A stretch of 64,000 nt of DNA from Gigaspora margarita (GCA_009809945.1 WTPW01000367.1:352478-416477), one strand, 5' to 3'. Positions 22,076 through 34,428 are shown, counted from the first letter of the stretch. Notes: generated by a model not told the origin, from the sequence alone. Numbers and translations are program-made.

Positions 22076-23080
22076 AATTTTTATCTTTATTATTGATGAA
22101 ATATCTAAATAAAGATACTACATATTGAAACTAAAATCAGATTTTGCCTATATATATAAGTTTTTACAAATTAGCTAATTGTAAACTTCATCGTTGCTTA
22201 TCTTATATAATTTGACACCTGACCCGTGGCTCTGCCACGGGAGCTTTGTATAAAACTTTAGAATCTTAGTTAAAATCTGTAAATTCGCATTATATAATAT
22301 TAATAATATGCCGAGTTAGTTTGCATTGAATCGTCACAAAAAAATTCTGTTACTGAGCATACTATTCTATTAACTACAGCATATGGTTAAGATTGAGTTA
22401 GTTTCATTAAAATTATGATATCATAAAATTCTGCCACATAATTCACACTCTATTTCAGCATGGTTGAGCCAGAATTATTGTGATTTTTATTATGAGTTTT
22501 TATAAAAAAAATTCCATTACAAAATTTGTTCGCTATACCAATAATTGCAATATATAGTGGGTTAGTTTGAATTAGTATAAGCTAACTATAAAAAGTTTGT
22601 TACAAAGCTTATTACTCCAATAACAGATAGTATGCAGCTTAGTTTTATTGGTGAATGCAAATTTTTAAAATAAGTGTTGCAAAGAGAAAACCTTATATTG
22701 CTATATTAGTTTTAGCACATTGATCACCTTTTGAACATAACCGTAATTTTATTGGTTGGTCGACATAAAACTACGAGTCACTGAAAAAATTAGTTGATTA
22801 TCAGATAATCTTGGCGGCAAAAGTTCTGATCAAAAATTCTAGAAATCAATCATCTAAATATTTGGCTGAATGTAACTTTTTTTGATATTCGCTAATATAT
22901 TCACTATTTTTTTTATTAATTATATGTTTTATCTATAGCGGAGCATTTGTCGTGTTCTTGCACTTGCACTTATTCTTGAACTTGAGACCATTATACAAAA
23001 CGTTTCAAATTCGTGAACTTTTTTAGCCCAAAATAGTTTGTAAATATTAGGCAATCAAACAACAGAAGTAAATTTGGAAT
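22076..23080. other. Intergenic with one strong hairpin
   Basis: AT-rich, no gene. A hairpin CCCGTGGCTCTGCCACGGG at 22227-22245 resembles the one near Helitron 3' ends, but no CTAG terminus lies at the right distance on either strand. Confidence 0.4.
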
Positions 23081-23084
23081 AGTG

Positions 23085-23285
23085 ATTGTACCCGATCAAA
23101 AATATGCTATCCGGGTTACCCGACGGATAACCTTTCGGATAACCTGGATGATCGACGGATATATCCGGATATAAAATTCTACCCGATATACCCGGGTAGT
23201 TACCCGGATATAAAATTCTACCTGATGTACCCGAGTAGAGTTAATTAGTGTTCTGACCCGGGTCGGGCGACCTGTATGGTCGAGG
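23085..23285. repeat. Motif-built repeat of CCGGATA/TACCCG words
   Basis: A string of GTTACCCGACGGATAACC, ATATCCGGATATAAAATTCT (twice) and GTACCCGAGTAG words, similar in style to the element at 4421-6196. Ends could not be defined. Confidence 0.5.
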
Positions 23286-23455
23286 TAGGACCGTCCATGT
23301 TACACAAGCGATCTAATTGATAAAAAAATTTTTTTTATACATATCTAAAAAACTACATATCTAAAAAACTAGCTTTGTCAATAACAGTTCTCTTCAACCC
23401 GTTTAAATTCTAATAATACTTATATGAACGCACTAATTTAGCTCATACCGGTAAA

Positions 23456-23620
23456 GGGCATGCCATTTATTACATAATATTTTTTACTTAGTAGCCACCT
23501 TTACCTATGTATAGTGTGATCATTTTATCTAATTCTAACTGATTAATATAATATATAGACATGATCACAACCTCTGACCATGTATTCATGGTAAAAATTA
23601 TGTAATAAATGGCATGCCCC
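23456..23620. mobile_element. PIF/Harbinger-like MITE
   Basis: 165 bp. Inverted ends GGGCATGCCATTTATTACAT (left) and its mirror at the right, flanked by TAA on both sides with one extra base each. The arms extend about 30 bp. Confidence 0.65.
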
Positions 23621-23639
23621 TAACTACTAAACACCTCAT

Positions 23640-24320
23640 AGTCTGCAACTTCGTTTAACATCTAGCAATTTATAATTGTCAAGCAGTTTAGTAAGTTGAA
23701 CTTCTAAAAAAAATTTTTAAAACAAAATAAGACAAATATTATATACATAAAAAATGAAACAAAATACCTATTTTGAAGGCATGATTCTTTTTAGCTTTAT
23801 TATTTTTTTGCTTTAAACTTAGAAAATTGAAGAGTGGTTTATGAAAATAAACTGTCATACCTTGCATGCAAATATATTTCCTTTTAGAAAACCTCTGCAA
23901 AAGCTATTTGAAGAGGGTTTACTGTTGCAATTTACTATGAAAAATGGGTTGATCATATGAATATCGATCACTTAAATTTCATAGTAAAAAATTTAACCTG
24001 TGATCTGTATGACATATTGTGTGACTGTTATATAAATAATAAATCCTAGGCCAAGTATGGAGTTCATATTTACGATTGTTTTCAAGAAAATCAAAGTTAA
24101 ATTTTCATTTTTATATTGCATATAATCTGTTTACATCTAATATTAGTCCACACGAAGGTGATTGTTATTTTACATTACTTGGAATCTGAATTGTCAGTCA
24201 GTCAGTCATATTTTTTGGTGGATGGGTGGGTTAGCCAATGTATCAGGTGTAATTCTGGCCGGAATTATCAAATTCCGGCCAAAATTATAAAAATTTTTTA
24301 ATTAAAATTATAAATTTATA
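23640..24320. other. Intergenic, nothing recognised
   Basis: AT-rich; a GGCCGGAATTATCAAATTCCGGCC hairpin near 24258-24283 is the only feature. Confidence 0.35.
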
Positions 24321-24324
24321 TATA

Positions 24325-24655
24325 AATTTAATATTAAATAACTTTTGATCTACTGGACCAATTTAGATGATTTAACTACCAAAATGATCCTCTCAAAGAG
24401 AGGATTCCAACAAATCTAAAATCATTAAATCCCAATTACTAGATCGTAATATCGATATAGATTTGTATTACTATAAATATTATATAATATTTTAATATAC
24501 TATATAATATTATATAAATCTAGATTGACCTTACGATCTAGTAATTGGATTTTAATAGTTTTGGGCTTGTTAGAATCCTCTCTTTGAGAGGATCATTTTG
24601 GTAGTTAAATCATCAAAAATGGTTTGGTAGATCAAAAGTTACATAATATCAAAGT
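24325..24655. mobile_element. Long foldback element
   Basis: Arms of about 150 bp: TAACTTTTGATCTACTGGA at the left mirrored by AGATCAAAAGTTACATAAT at the right, through CCTCTCAAAGAGAGG (itself a palindrome, in both arms) and CCAATTACTAGATCGTAA. The centre is AT-only. No ORF. Confidence 0.75.
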
Positions 24656-25631
24656 TTTTTATTAATTAATATATAAATTGTTTGTGCAATTTGATTGGCT
24701 AATAAGGTGTCAGGTGTGGGTGGGTGGGGTAGCCCCTTAAGAGATAGAAATTACCTGATTTACGATAGCTCTCTAATAGAGCAATGTTTGCATTTAAGAT
24801 TAGGCTACACAAAGTTGATATTTTATTTTGTATTATATAGAATCAAAAACTTTGGTCAGTCAGTCAAATTTTTTTTTAATAGAGTAATGTTCACATCTAA
24901 TATTAGGCTATGCAAAATTAATATTTTTTGCATTATATGGAATTCAAAAACTTTGGTTGGTCTGTTGAATTTTTTTTGTTTTTTTTTTACTTTACTGTAA
25001 AATAATACAGTATAATAATATTCACATTTAAGATTAAACTACACGAAGTTGATTTTTTGTTTTGCATTATATGGTATATGGGATTTGAAAACTTTGGTCA
25101 GTCAGGCAGTTTATTTTATTTTTTTTAATTTACTTTATATTAATAAAATCATGTTCATGCGCAAGGTAGAATTTTTGATTTGTATTACATAGAATCTGAA
25201 ATCTTCAGTTAGTCAGTAACTTTTTTTTTACTTATCATAAATATATTGTAAATTAATAAAAAAATAGTCATATTCAAAATTAGCTATGCAAAGTTGATTT
25301 TTCATTTTATATTACATGGAATTTGAAAACTTTGGTTGGTAGATTTTTTATTTTTTATAGTAATTTTTTTTTAATTTACTATAAATTTAATAAAATAATT
25401 ATCATATAACAATTAGATCATGTGAAATTGATTTCTGTTTCACATTATATGGAATCTAAAAATTTTGGTCAAATCAGTCAGATGAAACTTTAGTAGTCAG
25501 TCATTTTTTTTTAATTTACCATGAATTAATATAGTAATATTTACATCTAAGATTAGGCTACCAAAGTTGATATTTCATTTTGCATTCAATGGAATCTGAA
25601 ATCTGAAAGCTTCAATAGTTAGCTCTATAAA

Positions 25632-25998
25632 AAAGTGGTCCAAGTATCAGCACAGAGTTGTCTAGATAGGCATGTGTCATGTGGTATATAAAGACATGAA
25701 ACACGAACCAAAACAGGACAGAATGGCATACATATTACATTTTATAGTATTGACCCATTAAGTAGCACATGTAAGCACATTTTATTTTGTCACTTTATGT
25801 AAGTTTGGTTTAGTAAAGTACAGCAAAACCTGGTCAATTTATAGTCCAAAATGTTTGGTTAACAGTCCAATTCAGACCAATTTAACATGCCAACATGGAT
25901 AACAAATGTACAAACCCAGACATCCACCTGTTCCATATTTAACTATTTCTCTTCATAGAAATATATCTATACAGACCACATTTTTCATATAGCAGTTA
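25632..25998. mobile_element. Family C element, copy in array
   Basis: Starts CTATAAAAAAGTGGTCC; the right end is CATATAGCAG-like after a GACCACATTTTTCAT word. About 80% matching to 31642-32003 by eye, including AGTAGCACATGTAAGCACAT and TTAGTAAAGTACAGCAAAACC. Confidence 0.6.
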
Positions 25999-26402
25999 AT
26001 TTTTTTTAATTTACTGTAAATTAATAGAACAATGTTCACATCTAAGTTTAGGCTATGCAAAGTTGATATTTCATTTTGTATTACATAGTATATAAAAACT
26101 TTGGTTAGTTAGTTAAATTTTTTTTTACTTTAAATTAATAGAATAATGCTCATATCTAAGATTAGGCTATGCAAAGATAATATTTCATTTTGATTATAGA
26201 ATCTAAAAACTTCAGTCAGTTGGTTGAATTTTTTATTGCTTTTTTTTTTTTACTTTACTGTAAATTAATACAATATAATAATATTTACATTTAAGATTAA
26301 ACTACACGAAGTTGATTTTTTGTTTTAAATTACATGTACATAGAATTTGAAAACTTTGGTCAGTTGGGCATTTTTTTTAATTTACTGTATATTAATAAAA
26401 TA

Positions 26403-26576
26403 CACATTACTTTGGTTATATTGATACCTCAAAAAAATAAAGAAATTGTCTGATATATCCAGATATCAGTTTAGCCAGAGATATTTTCATATTAAGTATA
26501 TAGATTCAAAATTTTAAAAAGTGTCATTATAGCCAGATATTAGTTTATCAGATATTGATATAACCAGAGTGATGTG
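26403..26576. mobile_element. TA-flanked MITE
   Basis: Inverted ends CACATTACTTTGGTTATATT and, inverted from the right, CACATCACTCTGGTTATATC; TA outside both. Contains two further TAGCCAGATAT/GCCAGAGATAT copies. Non-coding. Confidence 0.75.
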
Positions 26577-27375
26577 TAATATTCATGCACAAAGTTAAAT
26601 TTTTGATTTGTATTACATAAAATTCAAAATCTTTGGTTAGTCATTACATTTTTTTTACTTTACTAGAAATATAAGGTGAATATGGGTATTATGGTGCACT
26701 ACCAATTATGGTGCAATTTTAATATCTTGTAATCTGTCAATTGGAATTGTATGATTTTGGTACCAATTGATTTGTCTCACTAAGATAAATCAATTGATAC
26801 CAAAATTATGCAATTCTGATTGATGAGTTACAAATATTGCCACTAAAGTAAAATTAGTATCCTTTTTTATATAGAGTTTTGCAAAGACCATATATATTTG
26901 TTTATTAAAAATTTTTCAGGGGCCAGTTATTTTTTTAAAAGACCAAATGACCTTAATATTTATTTTGCTATTTAATATCATTTATCTGCAGTCTACAAAA
27001 AAGTTCTTGCAAGATATCATATCCAGTTTTTTATCTTATTTTAAGATCTTTTTTCAAAGGTTTGTATCTGAATTTTTAGAAACTAACAACATAAATCGCT
27101 AAGCAGAACATAAATATGTTGTGTAATTCAAATTAAAGTTTAAGTATTTGTGCTATTTATAATGGTCAGGCAGTGTAACAAATAAATCGCACTATATAAA
27201 TAAGTGAAATCTCATACTGCTAACTCATGTTCGAACTACAGTTTACTTTTTACATGTGACGAAATGTACCCATTTATTAAATTTTAGTTTTATTATACAA
27301 TAAAGAAAAAAAATAAAAAATAAAAAGCTTTTATTATGTCATTTGAAAAAGACAAAGCTATTCGAAATGGACGTA

Positions 27376-27664
27376 TGAAATGTGTGCCAGGTTAGTGCCA
27401 GACTACCAATCAGATTTCAAGAACGGAGATAACATTACATGAACAGAAAAATTCAAAACAAACGTTCGTCTTGACAAAAGATCAAATTTTGTATAAAAAA
27501 TCACCTCTTATGCTTTAATTAAAAGTTTTTCTTGAACGATTTTACTATATATCTTGCTATCATTTAACCTTAATACAAATGCTAACCTTAACATTAATGA
27601 ATTTTAAGAATTTTGCATATTTCGATGTGCGATCAGCAACATGCATAACCTGGCACACATTTCA
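27376..27664. mobile_element. TA-flanked MITE inside the transposase start
   Basis: Ends TGAAATGTGTGCCAGGTTA and its exact inverse, with TA outside each. The centre has CTACCAATCAGATTTC, TCTTGAACGATTTTACTA and CTAACCTTAAC, the diverged core seen in other CCCTAA-type MITEs. Confidence 0.8.
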
Positions 27665-27977
27665 TACATGCTTCAAAATGATGCTATTGAGAAAGCCCTT
27701 AAGGCTATAAAAGATTCCTCTGATAATCCCAAGCCTCCAAGTATAAGGAGTATCGCATAAGACTTTGATATCCCAGAATCAACCCTGAGATGTGTAATTA
27801 AAAACAATGGTCCTCTCAAATGTCCAGGCCCTAATAAAGTTTTAACTGACTATGAAGAATAGCAACTGGTTAGTTATTGCCTAAATATGCAAAGGCTTGG
27901 TTTCAGATTATCAAGGTCTGGCATAAATTATTGTGTGATAGAAATAGTTAATAGAAATGGGTGCACGCATCCTTTTA

Positions 27978-28586
27978 GGAGAGTGCAGTAAATCACGTAA
28001 TTAGGGTTTACATAGGTCTGACCCCCTCCCCCCCCCCCGTGATAGACTATTTACCAATCAAATTTCATCTTTTTAATATTAAAAAAATTCAAAAATGTTT
28101 TTGACCCCACGTATGATAACAGTCGCTACATAGTATAGTCAAAATTTTACTATGTGAATAGATTAAAGTTGCTTAATTAAACTTGTTTAGAAGATCAAAA
28201 TACACTTATCCTAAAATTTTAATTAGTATTGGAATACTTTTTATTATTTGACTTTTTGATTTTTAGATTCGATGAAAATTTTAAAATTTTTTAAAAAAAT
28301 ACATTTGACAAACGTAAAAATTAAAAGTTAAATAATAAAAACTTCTTCAATTTTGATAAAAATTTCAGAATATATGTATTTTGATATTCCAAACAAGTTT
28401 ACTTAATCGATAATTATCGTTTGACACAGTAATATTTAGACTTTACTATATAGCAACTTTTAGCAAATTTTTATTATAATAAATACTTCAATATTATTGG
28501 CTATTTTACTATATAGATATATAGGACGTAATAATTGGAGACCCTCCTCCCCCCTAAAAAAATTACGTGATTTTCTGCACACCTCT
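27978..28586. mobile_element. MITE family A, copy 1, inside the transposase
   Basis: Ends GGAGAGTGCAGTAAATCACG and, inverted from the right, AGAGGTGTGCAGAAAATCACG; TA on both sides. Contains a C/G homopolymer near each end, CCAATCAAATTTCATC, and GTCGCTACATAGTATAGTC mirrored by a CTATATAGCAACTTTTAG word. Shares its interior with 30576-31149. Confidence 0.8.
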
Positions 28587-28869
28587 TAGCGAGAATGGAC
28601 CAGGTCAATAATAGTAGTAGCAGTTCTTAAGGGATCACCCTAAGCTTTCATTTCGGGTTCTGCAAGCCCTAAATGAAGCACGTGCCCAAAAGCAAATCTT
28701 ATTATAATAAACAACCACTTTAACAAACTTGAAAAATAATTAATGAATATTCACTTACCCCTGATCAAATCTGAAATATTGATGTGAAGGTCTTCTTTTT
28801 TTTGTTTTTTTCTTTTTTTTATTGTATTTTTTTTCAAAATCGTGTAATGGAATTGCTACGAAGCAGGCT

Positions 28870-29149
28870 TCATGATTGAACCTAGACTTCAAAAAGTCAT
28901 TGCGAAAAAAAGGTGCACATCAGGTTCATTGAGTTTTATGCCAGCAATCACTAACACATTTCTGTATGCTCTATACTTTTAGCCACCATTACATACATAC
29001 CCCTATTAATAATATACAAGGGTAAACGAGTGATTCCAAATCTTTAGATACCACACTAGCTGGTACCGTTATGGGGTTTACAATATGGGATGTATGCAGA
29101 AAAGCCTATTTAAAAAATATATAGAGCACTTCATTAATTCTATTCACTA
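28870..29149 (+). other. Decayed middle of the transposase
   Basis: Short family-typical words persist in different frames: MIEPRLQKVIAKKGAH near 28872-28920 and a PLLIYKGKR-like stretch near 29000-29030. This bridges the HTH and DDE parts and shows the gene was once continuous. Confidence 0.5.
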
Positions 29150-29700
29150 TTGCACTCTGTTTTACTAATTCTTGATGAACACAAGAGCTATATTAATTAT
29201 TCTTGTGTCAACTTTTGCTATCAAAATAATATTCTTCTCTATGCACTTCTACTGCATACTATCTATATACTACAACCTGCTGAACTACTATTTGCTCAAC
29301 CCAAAAAAGCATATGATAGTGATTGTGATAAATTTCTTACTAATAACGGCAAGTACATAACAAAATATACATTTGCTAAACTCTTTGGACAGGCTTATAT
29401 TAAAGCATACACCCCACTGCTATATGTAATGCTTTCAGGGCAACAGGAATATGGCCCTTCAACCCGATGTTATTGTTACTTGTCATCTTGAACCTTCAAT
29501 AGCAATGCATAATTTTGACCTACCAAGTTCTGAACAATCTACTCACCTGCTTGTTACACTAACTATATCATCTTTACCTAGATTAGTTCCAAGTTATTTC
29601 AACTCGTTCTCTACAAATAAAGATTTGTAAACAGAAATAGGATCGCTTAATATAAGAGTAGAACATTTAGAATCAAAGTTAGAACTATATAAAAACCCAG

Positions 29701-30280
29701 GTACGTCCTTTACAGTTGGTACTTAAGTACTCCTTGTGCTAGTATTTGAAGCAGAATGAAGATCTAGTAGCAAATGAAGAGAAGACCAAAACTCAACCAC
29801 CCAAGAAAAAATATAAGACAAAGCCATTCTCCTAGCTTCTTACAAGCACAGAGTCATTGCATTTGTTCAGAGAAGCAGAAAAAGTGACAGAAAGAGTTGC
29901 CAATGATAAATAAGAAAAAAAGAGACAGCTATCCAAAAACTAGTAGCACAGAGATGGAAAAGGAGCAGAAGCAAGAAATTTAAAAGCAAAAAAAAAGAAG
30001 AAAAGGAATGTATAAAGTTAGAACAACAGTGTATTAGAGAGGAAAAATGGCTTGAAAAAAAGTAAAAAAAGGCAGTACTATCTAATTATCTAATCTGTGC
30101 CATTTTTGGTTGCTGCCTTGAAGATTTCGATTTCTGGAAGAAATTTTATGTATCTAGAAAAAGTTTTTTTATTAGAGATCTTTTTAAAAATAAAAAAAAT
30201 GTATTTTAAGTTCAAATCTACTTATCTAAAAAAATCAATAAATGTTTATGCTAATTGAACAAGTTTTCTTATTGGCATTT
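29701..30280. other. 3' region of the pogo element
   Basis: A-rich, Lys/Glu-type codons without an open frame from 29760 to 30070, compatible with a decayed charged C-terminal tail, then non-coding sequence up to the terminal repeat. Confidence 0.4.
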
Positions 30281-30333
30281 TTAACTGCGCCATAATATTC
30301 ATATCCACCTTACTATAAATTAGAAGTTTGCTA

Positions 30334-31270
30334 TTTATCACCACTAGTGATCATCACTAGTGATCAATTTACCAATTAAAATTTAGGATCAGGCGTAACA
30401 TGTAGATCAATTTTTGTGTAATAAAAACAAAGAATTTTTTAAAAAATTGCTAAAATTGCTTCTAACCTAAAATTTTGTCTATGAAACTACTTTTTTTTAT
30501 ACAAAAAAAAAGTTCTTTGCTAAATTTTACTATATACAAAGCTCTATTCTAATCTCTACCCTTTAGAAAAGTACAGTAAATCACATAATTATCTAGGGGA
30601 TCATCTATTTATCACGTCCTATATACATATGTATAAACAGCTAATAATATTGAAGCAAATCGATTATTAGATAATCGCAGATAGTTGCTACATAGTAAGT
30701 CTAAATTCTACTATGTCAATCAATAATTATCAATTAAGTAACTTGTTTGGAAGACCAAAATACACATACTCTGAAATTTTATTAAAATTAAAGAAATTTT
30801 TATTATTTAACTTTTAATTTTTATATTTGTCGAATATATTTTTAAAAAATTTTAATTTTTTCGTCGAACATAAAAATCAAAAGCCAATTAATAAAAAATT
30901 CTCTAATACTTAAGAAAATTTATAGTAAGTGTATTTTGATCTTTTGAATAAGTTTACTTAAGCGACTTTAATCGACTTACTTAGTAAACTTTAGACTTTA
31001 CTATGTAGCAACTTTTGTTGATTGTGGCATAGTTTATTTTTAAGTCAAAGCCATTTTTGAGTTTTATGAAATTTGATTGGTCAACAGTCCTATCACAGTG
31101 GGGTCAGGACCTATGTAAACCCTAATTATATAATTTACTGCACTTCTCTTACCCTTGCCCTAATATTAAAGAGATTTAATTTTTATTTAATAGATAATAC
31201 AAACTGTTTGTTTTGTTTATTTTGTTTTATGCATTGTAGATCACCAGTGATGATTACTAGTGGTAATTTG
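30334..31270. mobile_element. TA-flanked MITE with CTAGTGATC ends, host of a second MITE
   Basis: Ends contain ACCACTAGTGATCATCACTA and, inverted, ACCACTAGTAATCATCACTG; TA at 30332-30333 and 31271-31272. The left interior has ACCAATTAAAATTTAGGATC, AGTTCTTTGCTAAATTTTAC and CTACCCTTTA, again the shared core. It begins 22 bp after the pogo element ends. Confidence 0.7.
30576..31149. mobile_element. MITE family A, copy 2
   Basis: Ends GAAAAGTACAGTAAATCACA and, inverted from the right, AGAGAAGTGCAGTAAATTAT; TA on both sides. The interior aligns with 27978-28586 (GTTGCTACATAGTAAGTCTA; AAGACCAAAATACACATA). Inserted in the MITE at 30334-31270. Confidence 0.75.
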
Positions 31271-31274
31271 TAGT

Positions 31275-32290
31275 AATTTTCTATAAATTAATAGAATAAT
31301 AGTCACATTCAAAATTAGACTACACAAAGTTGATTTTTCGTTTTATATTATATGGAATCTGAAAACTTCAGTTGGTCAGATTTTTTTTTTACTGTAATTT
31401 TTTTTAATTTATTGTAACAGGTAAATTTAATAGAATAATCTCTCAAAATTAGGCCATGCAAAGTTGATTTTCCATTTCACATTATATGGAATCTAAAAAC
31501 TTTGGTAAATGTGTTGATTTTTTTTAATTTACAATAAATTAATAGAGTAATGTTCACATCTAAGATTGATTAGGCTATGCAAAGTTGATATTTTGTTTGC
31601 ATTCTATAGAATTTGAAATCTGAAACTTCAGCAGTTAGCTCTATAAGAAAAGTGGTCTGGGTATTGGTACAGATTGGCATAGAATAGGCACAAGTTGCAT
31701 GGCATGTAAAGGAAGCACAAACCAAATGGGACAGAATAAACACATATTATATTTTATAGTAATTGACCCATGCATGGGTAGCACATATAAGCACATTTTA
31801 TTTCATCACTTTACATAGGTTTGGTTTAGTAAAGTGCAGGAAAACCTGGTCCATTTACAGTTCAAAATGTCTGGTGAACTATCCAATTCAGACAAATTTA
31901 ATGTCCCAATATGGATAACAGATGTACAAACTCAGACATCTGCACACTTAACTATTTTTCTCCATAGAAATATGTCTATATGGACCACTTTTTTCATAGG
32001 GTGGTCGAATATTTCTTTTTTTTTTAAAAAAAAAATTTGAATTAATAGAATAATATACACATCTAAGATTAGGCAATGTGATGTTAATATTTCATTTTGC
32101 ATTACATGGGATCTAAAAACTTTGGTCAATCAGTTAGTCTTATTTTTTTTTTGTAATTTATATATATAATAAAATAATCACATGAAGTTGATTTTTTAAT
32201 TTGTATTGCATGGAATCTGAAAACTACATTCAGTCAGTCACATTTTTTTTTATACTTTACTAATCAAAACAATCAAATCAACCTTAACTA
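31275..32290 (+). repeat. Second part of the degenerate array
   Basis: The same unit words as 24690-26670. The segment from about 31275 to 32170, including a family C copy, matches 25250-26180 in the same order, so about 0.9 kb was duplicated within the array. Confidence 0.65.
31642..32003. mobile_element. Family C element
   Basis: Inverted ends CTATAAGAAAAGTGGTCTG and, inverted from the right, CCCTATGAAAAAAGTGGTCC. No transposase. Confidence 0.65.
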
Positions 32291-32885
32291 TATATTCTGA
32301 TAATGAAGTTCATCTAATTTATTAGAAATACTATACTTTTTAAATTGTTTAATAATCATCTCTTTCAATCTATATATAAGGGAAAGTTTTCAGCAGGCGC
32401 TCTGATTGGCCTGAAAGAGGGGGGATAAAGATTTTGAAGATAAGGTATAGTGATGAATAAGCATTTTAATCAGCTGGCAGAACCTGCACTAAATAGAATT
32501 AATAAAAATTTAGAGATAAGGCTGGGTGTTGAGTAAGCATTAGGTCGAAACAGGATAAGTATTAAATTAGAGGTTAGTAAAGATATGGCGATAAAGTTTG
32601 TTTTAATTCTAGTGCAAACTAGATTTTTTATACCTGATCAACACTTATCTGTTATGATCTACATGAATTTAGCACTGTTGATTTTGTTTATCACTCTAGC
32701 CTCTGATGATCGCGCTAAACCAGGAACAGATGATAAACTGATAGACACAAAATAATGTCTAGGGGCATTGCTTGAATAATGACCAGGATTAAACTTAATT
32801 CGATCAAAATTCAAAATTACGCTTTTGGGAGTTATTTCGAATTTTATAAGAAAAGACTAATTTAGAAATGTTGAGTATTCCTATG

Positions 32886-33608
32886 TAGCCTATAAAAAAA
32901 TCCATCTGGATATGCACGTGTTTCTATAGAAAAGCATGGTTATCTGTGGAACGGCTAGAGAACTGGGTTTGCACATGTGAATTCCGTGTTGGCACAAATA
33001 AAATGGTCTGAATTGAACTGTCTGCTCGGACATTTTGGACTGTAAATGGACCGGGTTTTGCTGCACTTTACTAAGCCAAAATTCACAGGTTTTGGCACGG
33101 TCGAGGCACACGTAAGTTCACGTGCATATATTTCTTATGAGTTATAAGTAAGAGCGAATGAATTCAATTAATTAGAGTATGATATAATTGTGAAGGGGTG
33201 GTAACAAACATGACTATAGCAAAATTTTGCAAGGAATTTTTTTTGTTAGGAATTAAAGAGCTTTTTCATAGGCGAGATTTTGAGATACAGAGGATTTTTT
33301 AAATAAAGTTGGTTGTTTTGAATTTTCGTGTTACACCTGATCCTGCGATTTTATTGCTATACAAGATACACATGCCATTTAATATGTGTAATTCCAACTA
33401 ACGAGCCTATACGTATCATCCCGAATACGTGCCATTCCGTATAAAAAGCTTTACACATGCCATTCTGGACATGCACAATGTGCCGATATGTATCATTTTA
33501 AACATGTGCCATTCCATATAGCATGCATATATGTGCCACAGTACACGTGCCATTACAGACTTCTCCATGCTAAACCATAACACAGCCTGGACCACTTTTT
33601 TCATAGGG
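32886..33608. mobile_element. Family C variant within the Helitron
   Basis: Left end GCCTATAAAAAAATCCATC; right end, inverted, CCCTATGAAAAAAGTGGTCC. 32890-33110 is the related left part. 33360-33580 is unique and repeats ACATGCCATT/CGTGCCATT words about eight times. Confidence 0.5.
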
Positions 33609-33714
33609 TAGATAGTACTGATTTGAATTTTAGTAGTGCACATGATGAATTTTATGATCATAATCAAGTTTTAAATTATCTAGATATTATTAGAATTTCT
33701 TAAATCGCCAGGTA

Positions 33715-33965
33715 AATATCGATATGACATGCAATGCATTTATAACATATTTAGTTTAGTGCAATTCTGAAAGACTAAAAGGATAGTGATCATCATGCAC
33801 TTTTAATCAAGACAAAAACCTGTTAAAGTGATGTTTTTAGTTAATCAAATTTCATAATATAGTACTCTACTATGTAATGCATATTGTGATGATCAAGTGC
33901 AGAAAATCATGTTTTTACTGTGTTTAATGCATTGTATGAGATTTTGCGACTATTGGTTGGGAGAG
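33715..33965 (+). repeat. Dispersed repeat shared with 48.2 kb
   Basis: Matches 48215-48480 in the same orientation, including ATAGTGATCATCATGCACTT. Since it lies in the Helitron, the 48-kb copy is probably a Helitron fragment. Confidence 0.7.
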
Positions 33966-34240
33966 CAATCGTGAATATCAGGTCCAATTTAGCTCCAATA
34001 GTTTACTTTGGTTTAAATTTATAGCAATAGTACACAAGTTTATGATGTCACGAAAATATGTTAATCTGGGTCAGGGTTGTCACTTAACTAGATCAATCTA
34101 CATGATTGGTTTAAATAAGATGTATATGATGTAATTAATTAAGCATCGGGGGTAATTTATTATAATAATATTAATAAAGACTATGCTAAAACTATGTAAA
34201 GACAAAATAATATAATAAAATAAACTTCTACACTATGAGA

Positions 34241-34428
34241 AAACTGATTATTAAAAAAAAGTAATGCCTTGACTTTCATTGTTTATATCCTGATGAAATT
34301 TGAAGCAATTCTCATGATTTATTAGTCAAAAGAAAACTAATTATTAAAAAAAAGTAATGCCTTGACTTTCATTGTTTATATCCTGATGAATTTTGAAGCA
34401 ATTCTCATGATTTATTAGTCAAAAGAAA
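34241..34428 (+). repeat. Tandem duplication, 2 x 93 bp
   Basis: Two nearly identical copies, each beginning AAACTGATTATTAAAAAA or AAACTAATTATTAAAAAA and ending TTATTAGTCAAAAGAAA. Confidence 0.9.

Larger units (their letters stand above)
24690..26670 (+). repeat. Degenerate tandem array related to family B MITEs
   Basis: Roughly 120-150-bp units, each with ACATCTAAGATTAGGCTA, GCAAAGTTGATATTTCATTT, a TACATGGAATCTGAAAACTT word and GGTCAGTCAG, followed by a T run. These words match parts of the family B MITEs (42445-42505). The array continues at 31275-32290 beyond two insertions. Confidence 0.7.
27336..29700 (+). pseudogene. pogo-like transposase (HTH, CENP-B-type and DDE domains), broken
   Basis: The presumed start is ATG at 27336 (MSFEKDKAIRNG), cut by a MITE. 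From 27676 comes the Psq-type helix-turn-helix (DAIEKALKAIKDSSDNPKPP; STLRCVIKNNGPLKCPGPNK), with a TAA in place of one residue. After a second MITE, 28630-28705 reads QFLRDHPKLSFRVPQALNEA, the CENP-B-type DNA-binding segment. 28740-28790 keeps INEYSLTPDQI, which precedes the first catalytic aspartate in this family. The C-terminal catalytic part is open for 113 codons from 29150 (LLILDEHKSYINYS; ILQPAELLFAQPKKAYDSD), matching the DDE_1 pattern around the second aspartate (in LD-x-H). A short tail includes GIWPFNPDVIV in another frame. The enzyme would cut and join the element's ends in the nucleus. Several frameshifts, stops and two insertions abolish it. Confidence 0.85.
26674..30310 (+). 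mobile_element. pogo-family DNA transposon, full-length but dead
   Basis: Inverted ends AGGTGAATATGGGTATTATG and, inverted from the right, AGGTGGATATGAATATTATG, flanked by TA on both sides (26672-26673, 30311-30312). It carries a plus-strand transposase pseudogene (27336-29700). Subtracting the two MITEs inside gives about 2.7 kb, a normal size for an autonomous pogo element. It interrupts the degenerate array that resumes at 31275. Confidence 0.85.

Noticed and set aside
22227..22245. Helitron 3' end
   Set aside because: The hairpin is right, but no CTAG terminus follows within the usual 15 bases on either strand.
32890..33111. 73-codon minus-strand frame
   Set aside because: Belongs to the family C repeat, whose other copies do not keep the frame.
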